DNA of 64,000 nucleotides from an uncultured Alphaproteobacteria bacterium (GTDB taxonomy: Bacteria > Pseudomonadota > Alphaproteobacteria > HIMB59 > GCA-002718135), in NCBI GenBank assembly GCA_902571865.1, contig CACGDO010000008.1, positions 31,675 to 95,674 of the forward strand, given 5' to 3'. The stretch's first letter is position 1; every line of letters starts with the position of its first letter. Positions 9,674 through 19,494 of the stretch are shown in pieces. Position numbers and translations under genes: made by a program. The notes beneath the pieces were generated by a model. The model saw only the letters and a program-made list of their open reading frames with translations, ran no database searches and was not told the DNA's origin.

Positions 9674-10762
9674 TTAAATTTTAAATTCATCCATTTTAAC
9701 AATTCTATTTTCTTTTATAGAAATTTCAGCAGCTTCACCAATTGCAACTGCTTGTAAACCATCATTTAGACTTACAGCAGCTGGTTTAGAATTTTCAATA
9801 GAATCGAGAAATGAAATATGCTCATAATATGTAGAGCCATGATGATTTCCTACTTTTAAAATCTCTTCATCTACTTCCACAATCTCATCAAGAGTTTTTC
9901 CATTTTTTCGATATCCAATCCTTAATTCAGACGAGTTTTTGCCTGAGCTAGCTGAAGGTACAGCGGTTTCAATTTTACCGATATCTCCAACTGCACATAA
10001 CTCTTCTTGATTTGTTGAGTTTTCAGCAAACATACAGAGATCAAGCAAAGCTCTAACTCCATTTTGAAAATCAACAATTACATAAGCATTATCGAGAATA
10101 TCTGGAGTTTTATTATTATATTTTTCGTTTAAATGATTAACATCTTGGTTGCCACTTGCATAAACTTGTTTTGCTTCACTTTTTACAATTAATCTCATTA
10201 GATCAAAAAAATGACAGCATTTTTCAACTAATGTGCCTCCTGTATTTTCTGCAAATCTATTCCAGTTATTCACCTTAACTAAAAAAGGAAATCGGTGTTC
10301 TCTAATTGATAACATTTTTAAATTACCTATTGTTTTATTATGAATTTCATCAATCATTCTCTTTACTGGCGGCATATATCTATATTCCATTGCTGTCCAA
10401 ATTAAACCTGGATAATTTTTAGTTAAATCTCTGAATTCAATACAATCTTTAATTGTTGTACATAACGGCTTTTCTACTAAGATATGTTTCTTTGTCTTAA
10501 TTACATCTTTTAATACATCTATGTGTGTAAAATTAGGAGTAGAGATTATGTACCCATCAACAAGATCAGCTTGTATCATTTCATTATAGTTTGTAAAACA
10601 TGGAACTTTTTTATTAAGTAACGATAAAGATTGATTAATTGATTCATCATTTGGATCACTTAAAGCAACAATTTCTGCTCTATCAATTATATTGACATTT
10701 CTGACATGTTCGCGTCCCATTGATCCAGCACCTATTATCCCATATTTAAAACTTTTACTCAT
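9674..10762 (-). CDS. Gfo/Idh/MocA family oxidoreductase
   Basis: GIIGAGSMGREHVRN, KKHILVEKPLC, GTLVEKCCHFFDLMR. Confidence 0.88.
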   Translation of the reverse strand: MSKSFKYGIIGAGSMGREHVRNVNIIDRAEIVALSDPNDESINQSLSLLNKKVPCFTNYNEMIQADLVDGYIISTPNFTHIDVLKDVIKTKKHILVEKPLCTTIKDCIEFRDLTKNYPGLIWTAMEYRYMPPVKRMIDEIHNKTIGNLKMLSIREHRFPFLVKVNNWNRFAENTGGTLVEKCCHFFDLMRLIVKSEAKQVYASGNQDVNHLNEKYNNKTPDILDNAYVIVDFQNGVRALLDLCMFAENSTNQEELCAVGDIGKIETAVPSASSGKNSSELRIGYRKNGKTLDEIVEVDEEILKVGNHHGSTYYEHISFLDSIENSKPAAVSLNDGLQAVAIGEAAEISIKENRIVKMDEFKI

Positions 10763-12126
10763 ACTGTGTATGTTGGAATTTTCATCTGATTACCTAGATT
10801 AACAATTTCGTTATAATAGTCACCGTAAGTAAAAGCAACGTGATGTTCAAGCCCACCTTTAAACATTTTTTCTATTTTATTTTTTGTATTTTTGCCAAAA
10901 CTTACTACACCTGAAGTTCCAGCAAATGAATTTTTCCTATTGATCACTTTTCCCTTAAGTACAAAAAATTTTAATTTACTTGCTGATTTTGAAACTCTGA
11001 ATATTGTTATATTTCCTGGTTTAAAAGCAAAATTATGAAGTAGCGGTTTTTTTCTATTAGAATGTATATCCGCTCTTGCATCACCTTTTTTAGACATGCT
11101 TAGAGGGGCTAACCCACAATGCCAAAAAACAACAGAATTATCTTTTTCATCTATATCGACAATATCCACTAATAAAGAAGGTTGATTGTTTAGTTGGTTT
11201 AGTATGTTGCAACTTATTCCTCCTAAAACGTCTGCTTCGCAAGCACTGCTAATTTTCTTTTCATTCATCATAGCCATAGGACCACAAGAAGCACAACCAA
11301 ATTCTGTAAACATTTCTGGCCAGCATCTAACTGCAAATGCTTGAACGTCGTGTTTTGTGTGAAGTGTATTTAATCCATGGTATATTGAAATACTTTTTTT
11401 TAATTCTTGTTGATTTAATTTTTTTGAATTCTTCAAATCTTTCTCAATTTTTATTTGTGTTGAATTTAAAATTGGTTTTTTAATTTTCTTAGCTTCTGAA
11501 AATAATTCATTTAATTTTATTTTTTTAATATCAAAATTTAATTTTTTCCTGATTTCCAATAATGAATAATCACATGTATCAAAACCTTCAGGTCTTTCAC
11601 CAACAAGTCCAATTTTTTGCCTCTTTATATCTATTTTTTTATTACTTTTTTTTCTAATCTGCTTCCATTCAATTATTTTATTAATATAAATTTTTTTATT
11701 AATAAATTTTTTAATTCTTTTTTCTAAGTCTTTTTGATTATTATATAATATGAATTCAGCATTAATATTATTTTTAATTAATGAGTGCATTCCTAAATTT
11801 AATCCACATACTGAATTAAGTCTTAATCTCTTTCCAGTTCGCGGCTCTGGAAAGGCAACGATACATATTGGTTTATTTATCTTTTTGGCAAAATGTAATA
11901 AAAATTTTGCATCTGTAAATGTAGTTTGAAAAATTATAATTTTTTTAAAATTATTATCTTTAAAATATTTAAATGCTTTTTCTGATAATTCATTATTAGT
12001 AACTAAATAATTAATTCCTCTTATTTCAGTAAATATATTTCGAAGAACTTTTTTACCTTCTAAAAATTTAGACATAGCAAAAGGCACATCAAAAGTTTCT
12101 CGTGCTAATCCTAGGTATCCAATCAT
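10759..12126 (-). CDS. L-fucose/L-arabinose isomerase-like protein (COG2407-type)
   Basis: 'AVRCWPEMFTEFGCASCGPMAMMNE...SACEADVLGGIS...DIVDID...FWHCGLAP' is the FucI-related sugar isomerase C-terminal pattern; ATGA overlap with the downstream gene. Confidence 0.72.
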   Translation of the reverse strand: MIGYLGLARETFDVPFAMSKFLEGKKVLRNIFTEIRGINYLVTNNELSEKAFKYFKDNNFKKIIIFQTTFTDAKFLLHFAKKINKPICIVAFPEPRTGKRLRLNSVCGLNLGMHSLIKNNINAEFILYNNQKDLEKRIKKFINKKIYINKIIEWKQIRKKSNKKIDIKRQKIGLVGERPEGFDTCDYSLLEIRKKLNFDIKKIKLNELFSEAKKIKKPILNSTQIKIEKDLKNSKKLNQQELKKSISIYHGLNTLHTKHDVQAFAVRCWPEMFTEFGCASCGPMAMMNEKKISSACEADVLGGISCNILNQLNNQPSLLVDIVDIDEKDNSVVFWHCGLAPLSMSKKGDARADIHSNRKKPLLHNFAFKPGNITIFRVSKSASKLKFFVLKGKVINRKNSFAGTSGVVSFGKNTKNKIEKMFKGGLEHHVAFTYGDYYNEIVNLGNQMKIPTYTV

Positions 12127-12293
12127 TATTATTTCAATTATAGTTAATAATTTTCTCTCAAACCATGAAAATTAAAAAATTCAAAGATTAATTATATAAA
12201 TAAACACTAATTTTCTTATAAATTGTATTAATTTTTTTTTGAATTCGTATGGGTTCATGTTATCAATATTATATTAAATTATATGGAGGAATT

Positions 12294-13544
12294 ATGAAAA
12301 AAATATTTGCTATTTTTCTTCTTCTTACTTCAACATCATTTGCTGTAACTTCAGCAGAATTGAAGTTCATATGTTATCAAGATATTAATGAATGTGATAC
12401 TATTGCAGACATGGCTAAATCATGGGAAGCTTCTTCTGGACATACGTTAAATATTGAAACAGTTGGATATGAAGTAATAAGAGAGCAGTTAGAAAATCAA
12501 TTAGAATCAGGTGCTGCACCAGATTTAGCTAGAGTAACCAATTTAGGTGGATTAAATAAATTTTATTTAGATTTAAAACCTTATATTGATGCTACATATT
12601 GGGAACAGAATTATGGTGCAACTCTTCCTTGGTATAGAAAACCTTCTGGTGATGATGGTATCTATGGATGGCAAACTCAATTAACTGTTACTGGTCCTTA
12701 TGTTAATGTAACAATGTTTGAGGATGCTGGCGTTGACATGCCTGAAGAGGGTGCTACATGGGATGATTGGGCCGATGCTTTAAGAGAAGTTAAATCTGAA
12801 CTTGGATTAACAGCAGGACTTGCACTTGATAGAACTGCACATAGATGGGCTGGACCAGCCTTTTCTTATGGTGCAAAATTTCATGAAAATGGAACTCCAA
12901 TTCTAGTTGATGAAGGTTTTAGAAAATTTTCAGAAGTTTTTGTTGGATGGCATGAAGAAGGATTAATGCCAGCTGAAGGTTGGCCAGCTGGTGCTGGAAC
13001 CTCATACAGAAATGCAGCTCCTTTATTTTTAGATGGAACTGTTGCAATGCATATGTCTGGTTCATGGATGCTTGGAAACTATGATACTAACATTACAGAT
13101 TTTGAGTGGAAAGTTGTACCAATACCATGTGGTCCTGGTGGATGTGGAGCTATGCCTGGAGGTTCAGGAATAGTAGCATTTAATTCTACTGCAAATCCTG
13201 AAGCAGCTGCTTCATTTATTAATTTTATGGCGCAAACTGAAAATGCAGAAAAATTCGCTGCATCAACAAGTAATATCACTGCTCATCAAGGACTTCAAAA
13301 ATCAGGTATAGATTACACTGGTGTAAGTCCTAATGTTGCAGAAGGTCTTGCAATTTTTGCTGCAAATGCAGGAAAAGCTGCTGACACAACTCCTCAAGCA
13401 TATTGGTTCCAAGGTTACAATAAAAACTTTGCAATTTATGGAATTGTACCTGACTACATAACTAAAGCAATAACAGGAGAAATGTCTCTTGAAGAAGCTT
13501 TAGCAGCAATTGATGCTGATGTAGCTGCAAAAATAGCTGAGTAA
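12294..13544 (+). CDS. extracellular sugar-binding protein (CUT1 ABC transporter)
   Basis: Signal peptide MKKIFAIFLLLTSTSFAVTSA; SBP family 1 features; GGAGGA Shine-Dalgarno at 12285-12290; start moved from 12249. Confidence 0.92.
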   Translation: MKKIFAIFLLLTSTSFAVTSAELKFICYQDINECDTIADMAKSWEASSGHTLNIETVGYEVIREQLENQLESGAAPDLARVTNLGGLNKFYLDLKPYIDATYWEQNYGATLPWYRKPSGDDGIYGWQTQLTVTGPYVNVTMFEDAGVDMPEEGATWDDWADALREVKSELGLTAGLALDRTAHRWAGPAFSYGAKFHENGTPILVDEGFRKFSEVFVGWHEEGLMPAEGWPAGAGTSYRNAAPLFLDGTVAMHMSGSWMLGNYDTNITDFEWKVVPIPCGPGGCGAMPGGSGIVAFNSTANPEAAASFINFMAQTENAEKFAASTSNITAHQGLQKSGIDYTGVSPNVAEGLAIFAANAGKAADTTPQAYWFQGYNKNFAIYGIVPDYITKAITGEMSLEEALAAIDADVAAKIAE

Positions 13545-13559
13545 ATAATTATTAATTTA

Positions 13560-13586
13560 TTAAGGCCGATCAAAAATCGGCCTTAA
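13560..13586 (+). promoter_or_regulatory. intercistronic perfect hairpin between SBP and permease genes (no T-tract)
   Basis: TTAAGGCCGAT-CAAAA-ATCGGCCTTAA: 11-bp perfect stem, 5-nt loop, followed by A-run. Confidence 0.8.
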
Positions 13587-13591
13587 AAAAA

Positions 13592-14650
13592 ATGATGCCT
13601 GAAAATTTTTTAAATCTTAATTATTGGTATTTTATTACATTTATTTATTTGTTTGTTGGGTTTCTATTTTCAAGAGGTGTAATAGGTAGTGTAACAAGAT
13701 TAATGTCGATAGTAGGCTGGCCGATTGAATTAGCTCAAAGGTTAAGTGGTACAAAAAGTTTACCTTATTTATTTTTATTTCCAAATATTTTAATTTTTGG
13801 ACTATTTACTTTTTTGCCTTTGTTTATGAATTTTGGTTTTTCTGTTACGGATGGAGAAAGTATAAACTTTTCATCAAGGGATTACTCTGGTTCTGATAAT
13901 CTATCAAGAATTGTTTTAGAAAAACAAATAGATACTGGCGTTGAAAATATGGAGGATGATAAGTTTAAAGCTGCAATAGCGGATACTTTTATCTTTGTAC
14001 TATTTCAAGTTCCTATAATGATCCTCATAGCTTTAATAACTGCAATTGTTCTTAACAGAGAGATTGTTGGAAGAGCTTTTTGGCGAGCAGTTTATTTTTA
14101 TCCTGTTATGCTAAGCCCAGTTGTAGTTGCTTTTCTCTGGACGTTAATACTCAAAAGGCAGGGATTGTTATCACAGACACTAATGAGTTGGAATTGGATT
14201 GATGAACCAATACAATGGTTAACAGATCCGTCATGGACAATGTTTTGGTCAGTTCTAATTTATACTTGGGCCAATTTAGGTTTTTATATGTTGATTTTAT
14301 TAGCTGGTCTACAATCAATACCAAAAGATCTTTATGAAGCTGCAGAAATGGATGGTACATCAGATCAGAGAGTCTTTTGGAGAATCACCTTACCACTCTT
14401 AATGCCAATTCTTCTTGTAGTAACAGTCTTATCTTTGATTAAGGCTTTTCAAGCATTTGAAGAATTATTTGCTCTTCAAGTTGGATGGATATCATTAGTT
14501 TCTTATATTTTTGAAACAGCAGGTCTAAGAGGACAAAAAACAACTTTTGGTTTAGGTATTGCTGCAATGGCATCATTATTAGTTGCATTATTATTAATAC
14601 TTTTATCACTTCTTCAGTTTTATTTAACGAGACGACAAGTCAAGTTATGA
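13592..14650 (+). CDS. sugar ABC transporter permease (CUT1)
   Basis: LFLFPNILIFGLFTFLPL; EAA-loop 'DLYEAAEMDGTSDQRVFWRITLPLLMP'. Confidence 0.92.
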   Translation: MMPENFLNLNYWYFITFIYLFVGFLFSRGVIGSVTRLMSIVGWPIELAQRLSGTKSLPYLFLFPNILIFGLFTFLPLFMNFGFSVTDGESINFSSRDYSGSDNLSRIVLEKQIDTGVENMEDDKFKAAIADTFIFVLFQVPIMILIALITAIVLNREIVGRAFWRAVYFYPVMLSPVVVAFLWTLILKRQGLLSQTLMSWNWIDEPIQWLTDPSWTMFWSVLIYTWANLGFYMLILLAGLQSIPKDLYEAAEMDGTSDQRVFWRITLPLLMPILLVVTVLSLIKAFQAFEELFALQVGWISLVSYIFETAGLRGQKTTFGLGIAAMASLLVALLLILLSLLQFYLTRRQVKL

Positions 14651-16086
14651 GTGCTGTTTTAAAATTTCTTTCACGCACTCAAGGTAAAAATGGACCTGCT
14701 TTGGTTGATTGGATTTCTTATATCTATCTTCTTTTAGGTTTTTTGATAATATTTTTACCAGTCTTATGGCTGTTACTAAACTCTATTAAATCTCAATTTC
14801 TTCTTCAAAAACTAGATACTAATATACTACCACTTGATTATGATAGAGTCGTGCGAGCTACTGTTTTTGGCCCGGAAGGAAAAGAAATTTTTATTATGAA
14901 AGATATGCCAGAATGGGTTATTTATTGGAACGAGCTTCGTGATGAAGATAAAAAAAATGAAAATAATCCAAATGAATTTATTTCTAATTATGAAGGAAAA
15001 GAATATTATGCGTTAAGAACTCATCTAGGGTTGGTCTCTGACCATGCTAAAAAACTAATTAAGCAAAAAAATTTACCTGAATGGCTTATAAAATATCCGA
15101 GTATGTTTCCAGATGCGAAAAAAGAATACGACCCTCAAGAATTTTTAACTAATTTAAATGAAGAAGAAATTCGACTTATGTCTGAATTTCTAGGTATTAA
15201 ACCTTATAAGCCAAATGGATTTACATCACAAATTTTAATATCTGCAATTAATCCTGAAACAAATAAACTTGAAGAATATTCTGTGAGTCGATTAAATAAT
15301 AATAAAGACACAGTAAATGCAAGATTAATTTCTAATCCCCAAGGAGGAATTGTTAAACTTCAAACGCAAGATATAATAGTTAACAAAAAACTTCGTCCTT
15401 CATGGATTAATTATTCTGATCCCTTAACAAACAATGTTAGAGGTATGAGTTTTGATGCCGTCAAATGTCTTAGTAACTCTCTTTTTGTTACTATAGTTGC
15501 AACAATTATAACAGTTTTGATAAATTCAATGGCAGCATTTGCATTATCAAAATACAAATTTAATGGTCAAATAATTTTCTTCATAATTATTTTGGCGACT
15601 CTAATGGTTCCAGCTTCAGTATTAATAGTTGGTATATTTAAAATGGTTTCTATGACAGGATTAAATGGATCTTTGTGGGGAGTTATTATACCTGGTGCTG
15701 CTACACCTACAGGTGTTTTTATGCTTAGACAATATATGCTAACAATTCCAGATGAGCTTTTAGAAGCTGCAAGAATGGATGCAGCAAGTGAATGGAGTAT
15801 TTATTGGAAAATTGTTTTTCCTCTTGCTCTTCCTGCTATTGCTGTTCTAGGTATACTCTCAATTATTTGGAGATGGAACGATTTAATTCTGCCAATGATC
15901 GCAGTATCGACTACAAAAACTGCTTACACTATCCAGCTTTGTTTACTTGATTTTCAAGGTGAATATGTTGCTCAAGAACACTATAGACTAGCTATGACTG
16001 TTGTCAGTTTAATACCTACAACTTTGGTATTTGTATTTTTACAAAGATACATAACCACTGGAATTGCAAACACGGGAATTAAATAA
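14647..16086 (+). CDS. sugar ABC transporter permease (CUT1) with large extra domain after TM1
   Basis: EAA-loop 'ELLEAARMDAASEWSIYWKIVFPLALP'; ~220-aa hydrophilic insert after the first TM helix. Confidence 0.92.
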   Translation: MSAVLKFLSRTQGKNGPALVDWISYIYLLLGFLIIFLPVLWLLLNSIKSQFLLQKLDTNILPLDYDRVVRATVFGPEGKEIFIMKDMPEWVIYWNELRDEDKKNENNPNEFISNYEGKEYYALRTHLGLVSDHAKKLIKQKNLPEWLIKYPSMFPDAKKEYDPQEFLTNLNEEEIRLMSEFLGIKPYKPNGFTSQILISAINPETNKLEEYSVSRLNNNKDTVNARLISNPQGGIVKLQTQDIIVNKKLRPSWINYSDPLTNNVRGMSFDAVKCLSNSLFVTIVATIITVLINSMAAFALSKYKFNGQIIFFIIILATLMVPASVLIVGIFKMVSMTGLNGSLWGVIIPGAATPTGVFMLRQYMLTIPDELLEAARMDAASEWSIYWKIVFPLALPAIAVLGILSIIWRWNDLILPMIAVSTTKTAYTIQLCLLDFQGEYVAQEHYRLAMTVVSLIPTTLVFVFLQRYITTGIANTGIK

Positions 16087-16088
16087 TT

Positions 16089-17111
16089 ATGGCTACACTT
16101 GAAATAAAAAAAGTAAGAAAAAATTACGGAACCTTAGAAGTAATTCACGGTATTGATCTTTTCATTAACAATGGAGAATTTTGTGTTTTAGTTGGCCCAT
16201 CAGGTTGTGGTAAATCAACATTATTAAGAATGATAGCTGGACTTGAACAGATTACAAAAGGAGATATTTTGATTGATAATCAAGTTGTAAATAATATTTC
16301 TGCAGCAAGAAGAGGTTTAGCAATGGTTTTTCAATCATATGCTTTATATCCTCATATGAGTGTTAGACAAAATTTAGCTTTTGGACTGGAAAATTTAAAA
16401 ATGAAAATTGAAGAAATTGATAGACGTATTTTGGAAGCTGCAAGACTTCTTAGAATGGAGGAATACTTACAAAGAAAACCTGGCCAATTATCCGGTGGAC
16501 AAAAACAACGAGTTGCAATTGGGAGAGCAATAGTAAGAGAACCATCAATATACTTATTTGATGAACCACTTTCTAATTTAGATGCTGAACTTAGAGTTGC
16601 AACACGAGTTGAATTAAAGGCATTACATGCAAGGTTAGGTAATACTATGATTTATGTAACTCATGATCAAGTAGAAGCAATGACAATGGCTGATAAAATC
16701 GTAGTAATGAATGATGGTATTATTGAGCAAGTTGGAGCACCTTTAGAATTATACAACAAACCATCTAATAAATTTGTAGCTGGTTTTATTGGGTCACCAA
16801 AAATGAATTTTATACAATTTGACTATCTTCCAAATTCGTTAAAAGAAAAGGCACCGCCTAACTCAATAAGTCTTGGAATAAGACCTGAGCATCTATCAAT
16901 TAAAGATGAAAACTCGTTATTGCTAAATGTAGAAACAGTTGAGCAATTAGGTTCTGATAGTTTTTTGTATGGAACAACCTCAGGAGAACAAAAAATTTCA
17001 ATAAAACTAAATTATCAAACTGATATTCAGGCCAATCAATCAATTAAGGTTGGGTTTAAACTAGATGATGCTCATTGGTTTGATAAAGATGGTATTGCTC
17101 TAACATCTTGA
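16089..17111 (+). CDS. sugar ABC transporter ATP-binding protein (MalK/UgpC type)
   Basis: GPSGCGKST, LSGGQKQRVAIGRAI, YLFDEPLSNLDAELR, GIRPEHL. Confidence 0.95.
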   Translation: MATLEIKKVRKNYGTLEVIHGIDLFINNGEFCVLVGPSGCGKSTLLRMIAGLEQITKGDILIDNQVVNNISAARRGLAMVFQSYALYPHMSVRQNLAFGLENLKMKIEEIDRRILEAARLLRMEEYLQRKPGQLSGGQKQRVAIGRAIVREPSIYLFDEPLSNLDAELRVATRVELKALHARLGNTMIYVTHDQVEAMTMADKIVVMNDGIIEQVGAPLELYNKPSNKFVAGFIGSPKMNFIQFDYLPNSLKEKAPPNSISLGIRPEHLSIKDENSLLLNVETVEQLGSDSFLYGTTSGEQKISIKLNYQTDIQANQSIKVGFKLDDAHWFDKDGIALTS

Positions 17112-19489
17112 AAAAATTTGATAAAATTTTAAGCTGTAAAGTTTTCAAAAAAAAAGTCTTATTTAATTTAGAGTATAATTGGGGATTTTATATTTCAATA
17201 TCAAATGATAATATTCTTAACTTTGAATTATTTGATAAAAAAAATAAAAATGTTTTACCAAAAATAATTAATGAAAAAAATTATATTTACAAAAATATAA
17301 ATGTCTCAAAATATAAAAATTATTATGTAATTAAATTACAACTTACAAAAATAAAGGTTTATAATAATCCTTTTCGAATAACAGTTTACAGAAAAATTAA
17401 AAATAAATGGCAAGAAATCTGCTCTGATAGAGAAACTGGTTCATGGTATTGTAATGAAGAAAAAAATGAGATAACTCATTATCAAAATAGATATTCTTAT
17501 AATAATATTTATGGTCTTGGTGAAAAAACTGGTAATTTAGAAAAATCATACAGAAGATATGTATTATCTCAAAAAGATGCACTGGGTTATAATGGAGAAA
17601 AGAGCGATCCCCTCTATAAATCTTTTCCTTGGTTATACATAATAAATAAAAATAATAGAAATTGTGATTATGGACTTTTATATAATACTTTAGGTTATGG
17701 TGTTGTTGATTTAGGAAGTGAACATTCAAATTATCATCATCCTTATAGATACGCAAATTTCCAAAATAACGGAATTCAACTTTTTATATTTTTAAATAAC
17801 AAACAATCTATTATTTCTTCTCTTAATAATTTTATTGGTCCAAGATATTTTCCACCAAAATGGAGTTTAGGTTTTCAATTTTCTTCTATGGAAATTGCTG
17901 ATGATGAAAATTCACAAAAATTGTACTTAGAATTTTTAAATAAATGTAACGAATTAAAAATTCCATTAAGTAGTTTGCACTTTGGCTCCGGATATACTTT
18001 GCATGGCAAGAAAAGATATATGTTTAAATGGAATAAAAAAAAATTTCCTGAACCAAAATTATTTTTAGATAAAATTAAACAATACGGTATACATCTTACT
18101 GCTAATTTAAAACCAGCAATATTAACTTCACATCCGTTTTATAAAAAAGCAGTAAAAAAGAATATTTTCATATCAGATAATAATAATAAACCTCTTGTAA
18201 TTCAATTTTGGGATGAAACTGCGAGTATAATTGATTTTACTAAAAAAACGGGAGCCACTTGGTGGAAAAAATATGTTACAAAATACATATTATCAAATGG
18301 TTTTGATACAATTTGGAATGACAACAATGAATATGATCTTGAAGACAAAGATGCTTATTCATTATATTTAAATAAAAAAGTTAAAACAAATTCATTGCTA
18401 CCGTTACAAGCTATCTTAATGTCTAAGGCTAGCTCTCAAGCTACAAGAAACTACTATCCAAGAATAAGAAATCATGGAGTTACCAGATCTGGCACATTAG
18501 GAATTCAACGTTATGTAGAAACATGGACAGGTGATAATGATACATCTTGGCATTCATTAAAGTGGAGTGCATCTATAGGGTTAGGCCTCTCCTTGTCTGG
18601 AATTGGATTTTTTGGACATGATATAGGTGGATTTACTGGAAAAAAAACTTCTAGAGATTTAATGATACGTTCTCTTCAATTTATGTTGTTTCACCCTAGG
18701 TTTCATATGAATTCATGGAAACCAAATAACAAAAAAAAATATAAAAATAAGAATATAATTAATCTAAATAATACTAATTTGCCGTGGCTTTATAATGATA
18801 CTACTCCAACGGTTACAAAATTAATTCAATTACGATATCAACTTCTACCAATTCTTTATTCAGCAATATGGCGTTTTTATAAAGAAGGTGAACCAGTAAT
18901 AAGGCCATTATTTTTAGATTTTCCAGAAAATGAACATTTTGAACAAGAAGAAGTTTTTTCTATAAATGAAAGAGTTATTGTAGCACCTGTTTTAGAAAAA
19001 AATAGAAATAGAGTAAAAGTTTTCCTTCCTTTTTGTAGAGAAGGTTGGTTTGATTATTTTAATTTAAAATTAATTTCTAATGGTGGATGGGTAAGTATAA
19101 GTGCACCAATTAATAAACTGCCAATAATTATCAGAGGTGGTACAGTTATACCTAAATTAAAAATAAATTTTTATGAGCCTCATTTAGCTCCAATAAAAGA
19201 AATAGTAGTTTTTCCTTCTTTAACTGATATTTCTTTTAAGCAAGAAAATTCACCATTAATATTCGATGATGGACATACTATGGATTATGAAATTAAAAAA
19301 AATTTGATCTTAACACCATTAATTAAATTTAAAAAAAATAAACTTTCACTATCATTTTCTTTAGAAGGAAAAGGAAAAATGCAAAAAGAAAAAATTATAT
19401 TAAAGTATCCTAGTTACTGTGATTTAATTCTAAAAAATTGCCTGAATTACTTTATAAAAAAATCTTATATCTATAAAATCTATAAATAA
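17108..19489 (+). CDS. glycoside hydrolase family 31 protein (alpha-glycosidase), no signal peptide
   Basis: GH31 nucleophile region 'GFDTIWNDNNEYDLED', 'RYVETWTGDNDTSWHSLKWS', 'GHDIGGFTG'; TTG start overlapping the ATPase stop. Confidence 0.85.
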   Translation: MKKFDKILSCKVFKKKVLFNLEYNWGFYISISNDNILNFELFDKKNKNVLPKIINEKNYIYKNINVSKYKNYYVIKLQLTKIKVYNNPFRITVYRKIKNKWQEICSDRETGSWYCNEEKNEITHYQNRYSYNNIYGLGEKTGNLEKSYRRYVLSQKDALGYNGEKSDPLYKSFPWLYIINKNNRNCDYGLLYNTLGYGVVDLGSEHSNYHHPYRYANFQNNGIQLFIFLNNKQSIISSLNNFIGPRYFPPKWSLGFQFSSMEIADDENSQKLYLEFLNKCNELKIPLSSLHFGSGYTLHGKKRYMFKWNKKKFPEPKLFLDKIKQYGIHLTANLKPAILTSHPFYKKAVKKNIFISDNNNKPLVIQFWDETASIIDFTKKTGATWWKKYVTKYILSNGFDTIWNDNNEYDLEDKDAYSLYLNKKVKTNSLLPLQAILMSKASSQATRNYYPRIRNHGVTRSGTLGIQRYVETWTGDNDTSWHSLKWSASIGLGLSLSGIGFFGHDIGGFTGKKTSRDLMIRSLQFMLFHPRFHMNSWKPNNKKKYKNKNIINLNNTNLPWLYNDTTPTVTKLIQLRYQLLPILYSAIWRFYKEGEPVIRPLFLDFPENEHFEQEEVFSINERVIVAPVLEKNRNRVKVFLPFCREGWFDYFNLKLISNGGWVSISAPINKLPIIIRGGTVIPKLKINFYEPHLAPIKEIVVFPSLTDISFKQENSPLIFDDGHTMDYEIKKNLILTPLIKFKKNKLSLSFSLEGKGKMQKEKIILKYPSYCDLILKNCLNYFIKKSYIYKIYK

Positions 19490-19494
19490 TTTAT

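Noticed and set aside
17108-19489. GH31 as a YihQ-type sulfoquinovosidase supporting the sulfosugar locus
   Set aside because: It is in a different operon (CUT1/uxaC) and has WNDNNEY at the nucleophile region rather than the MADFGEY-type motif I recall for YihQ.
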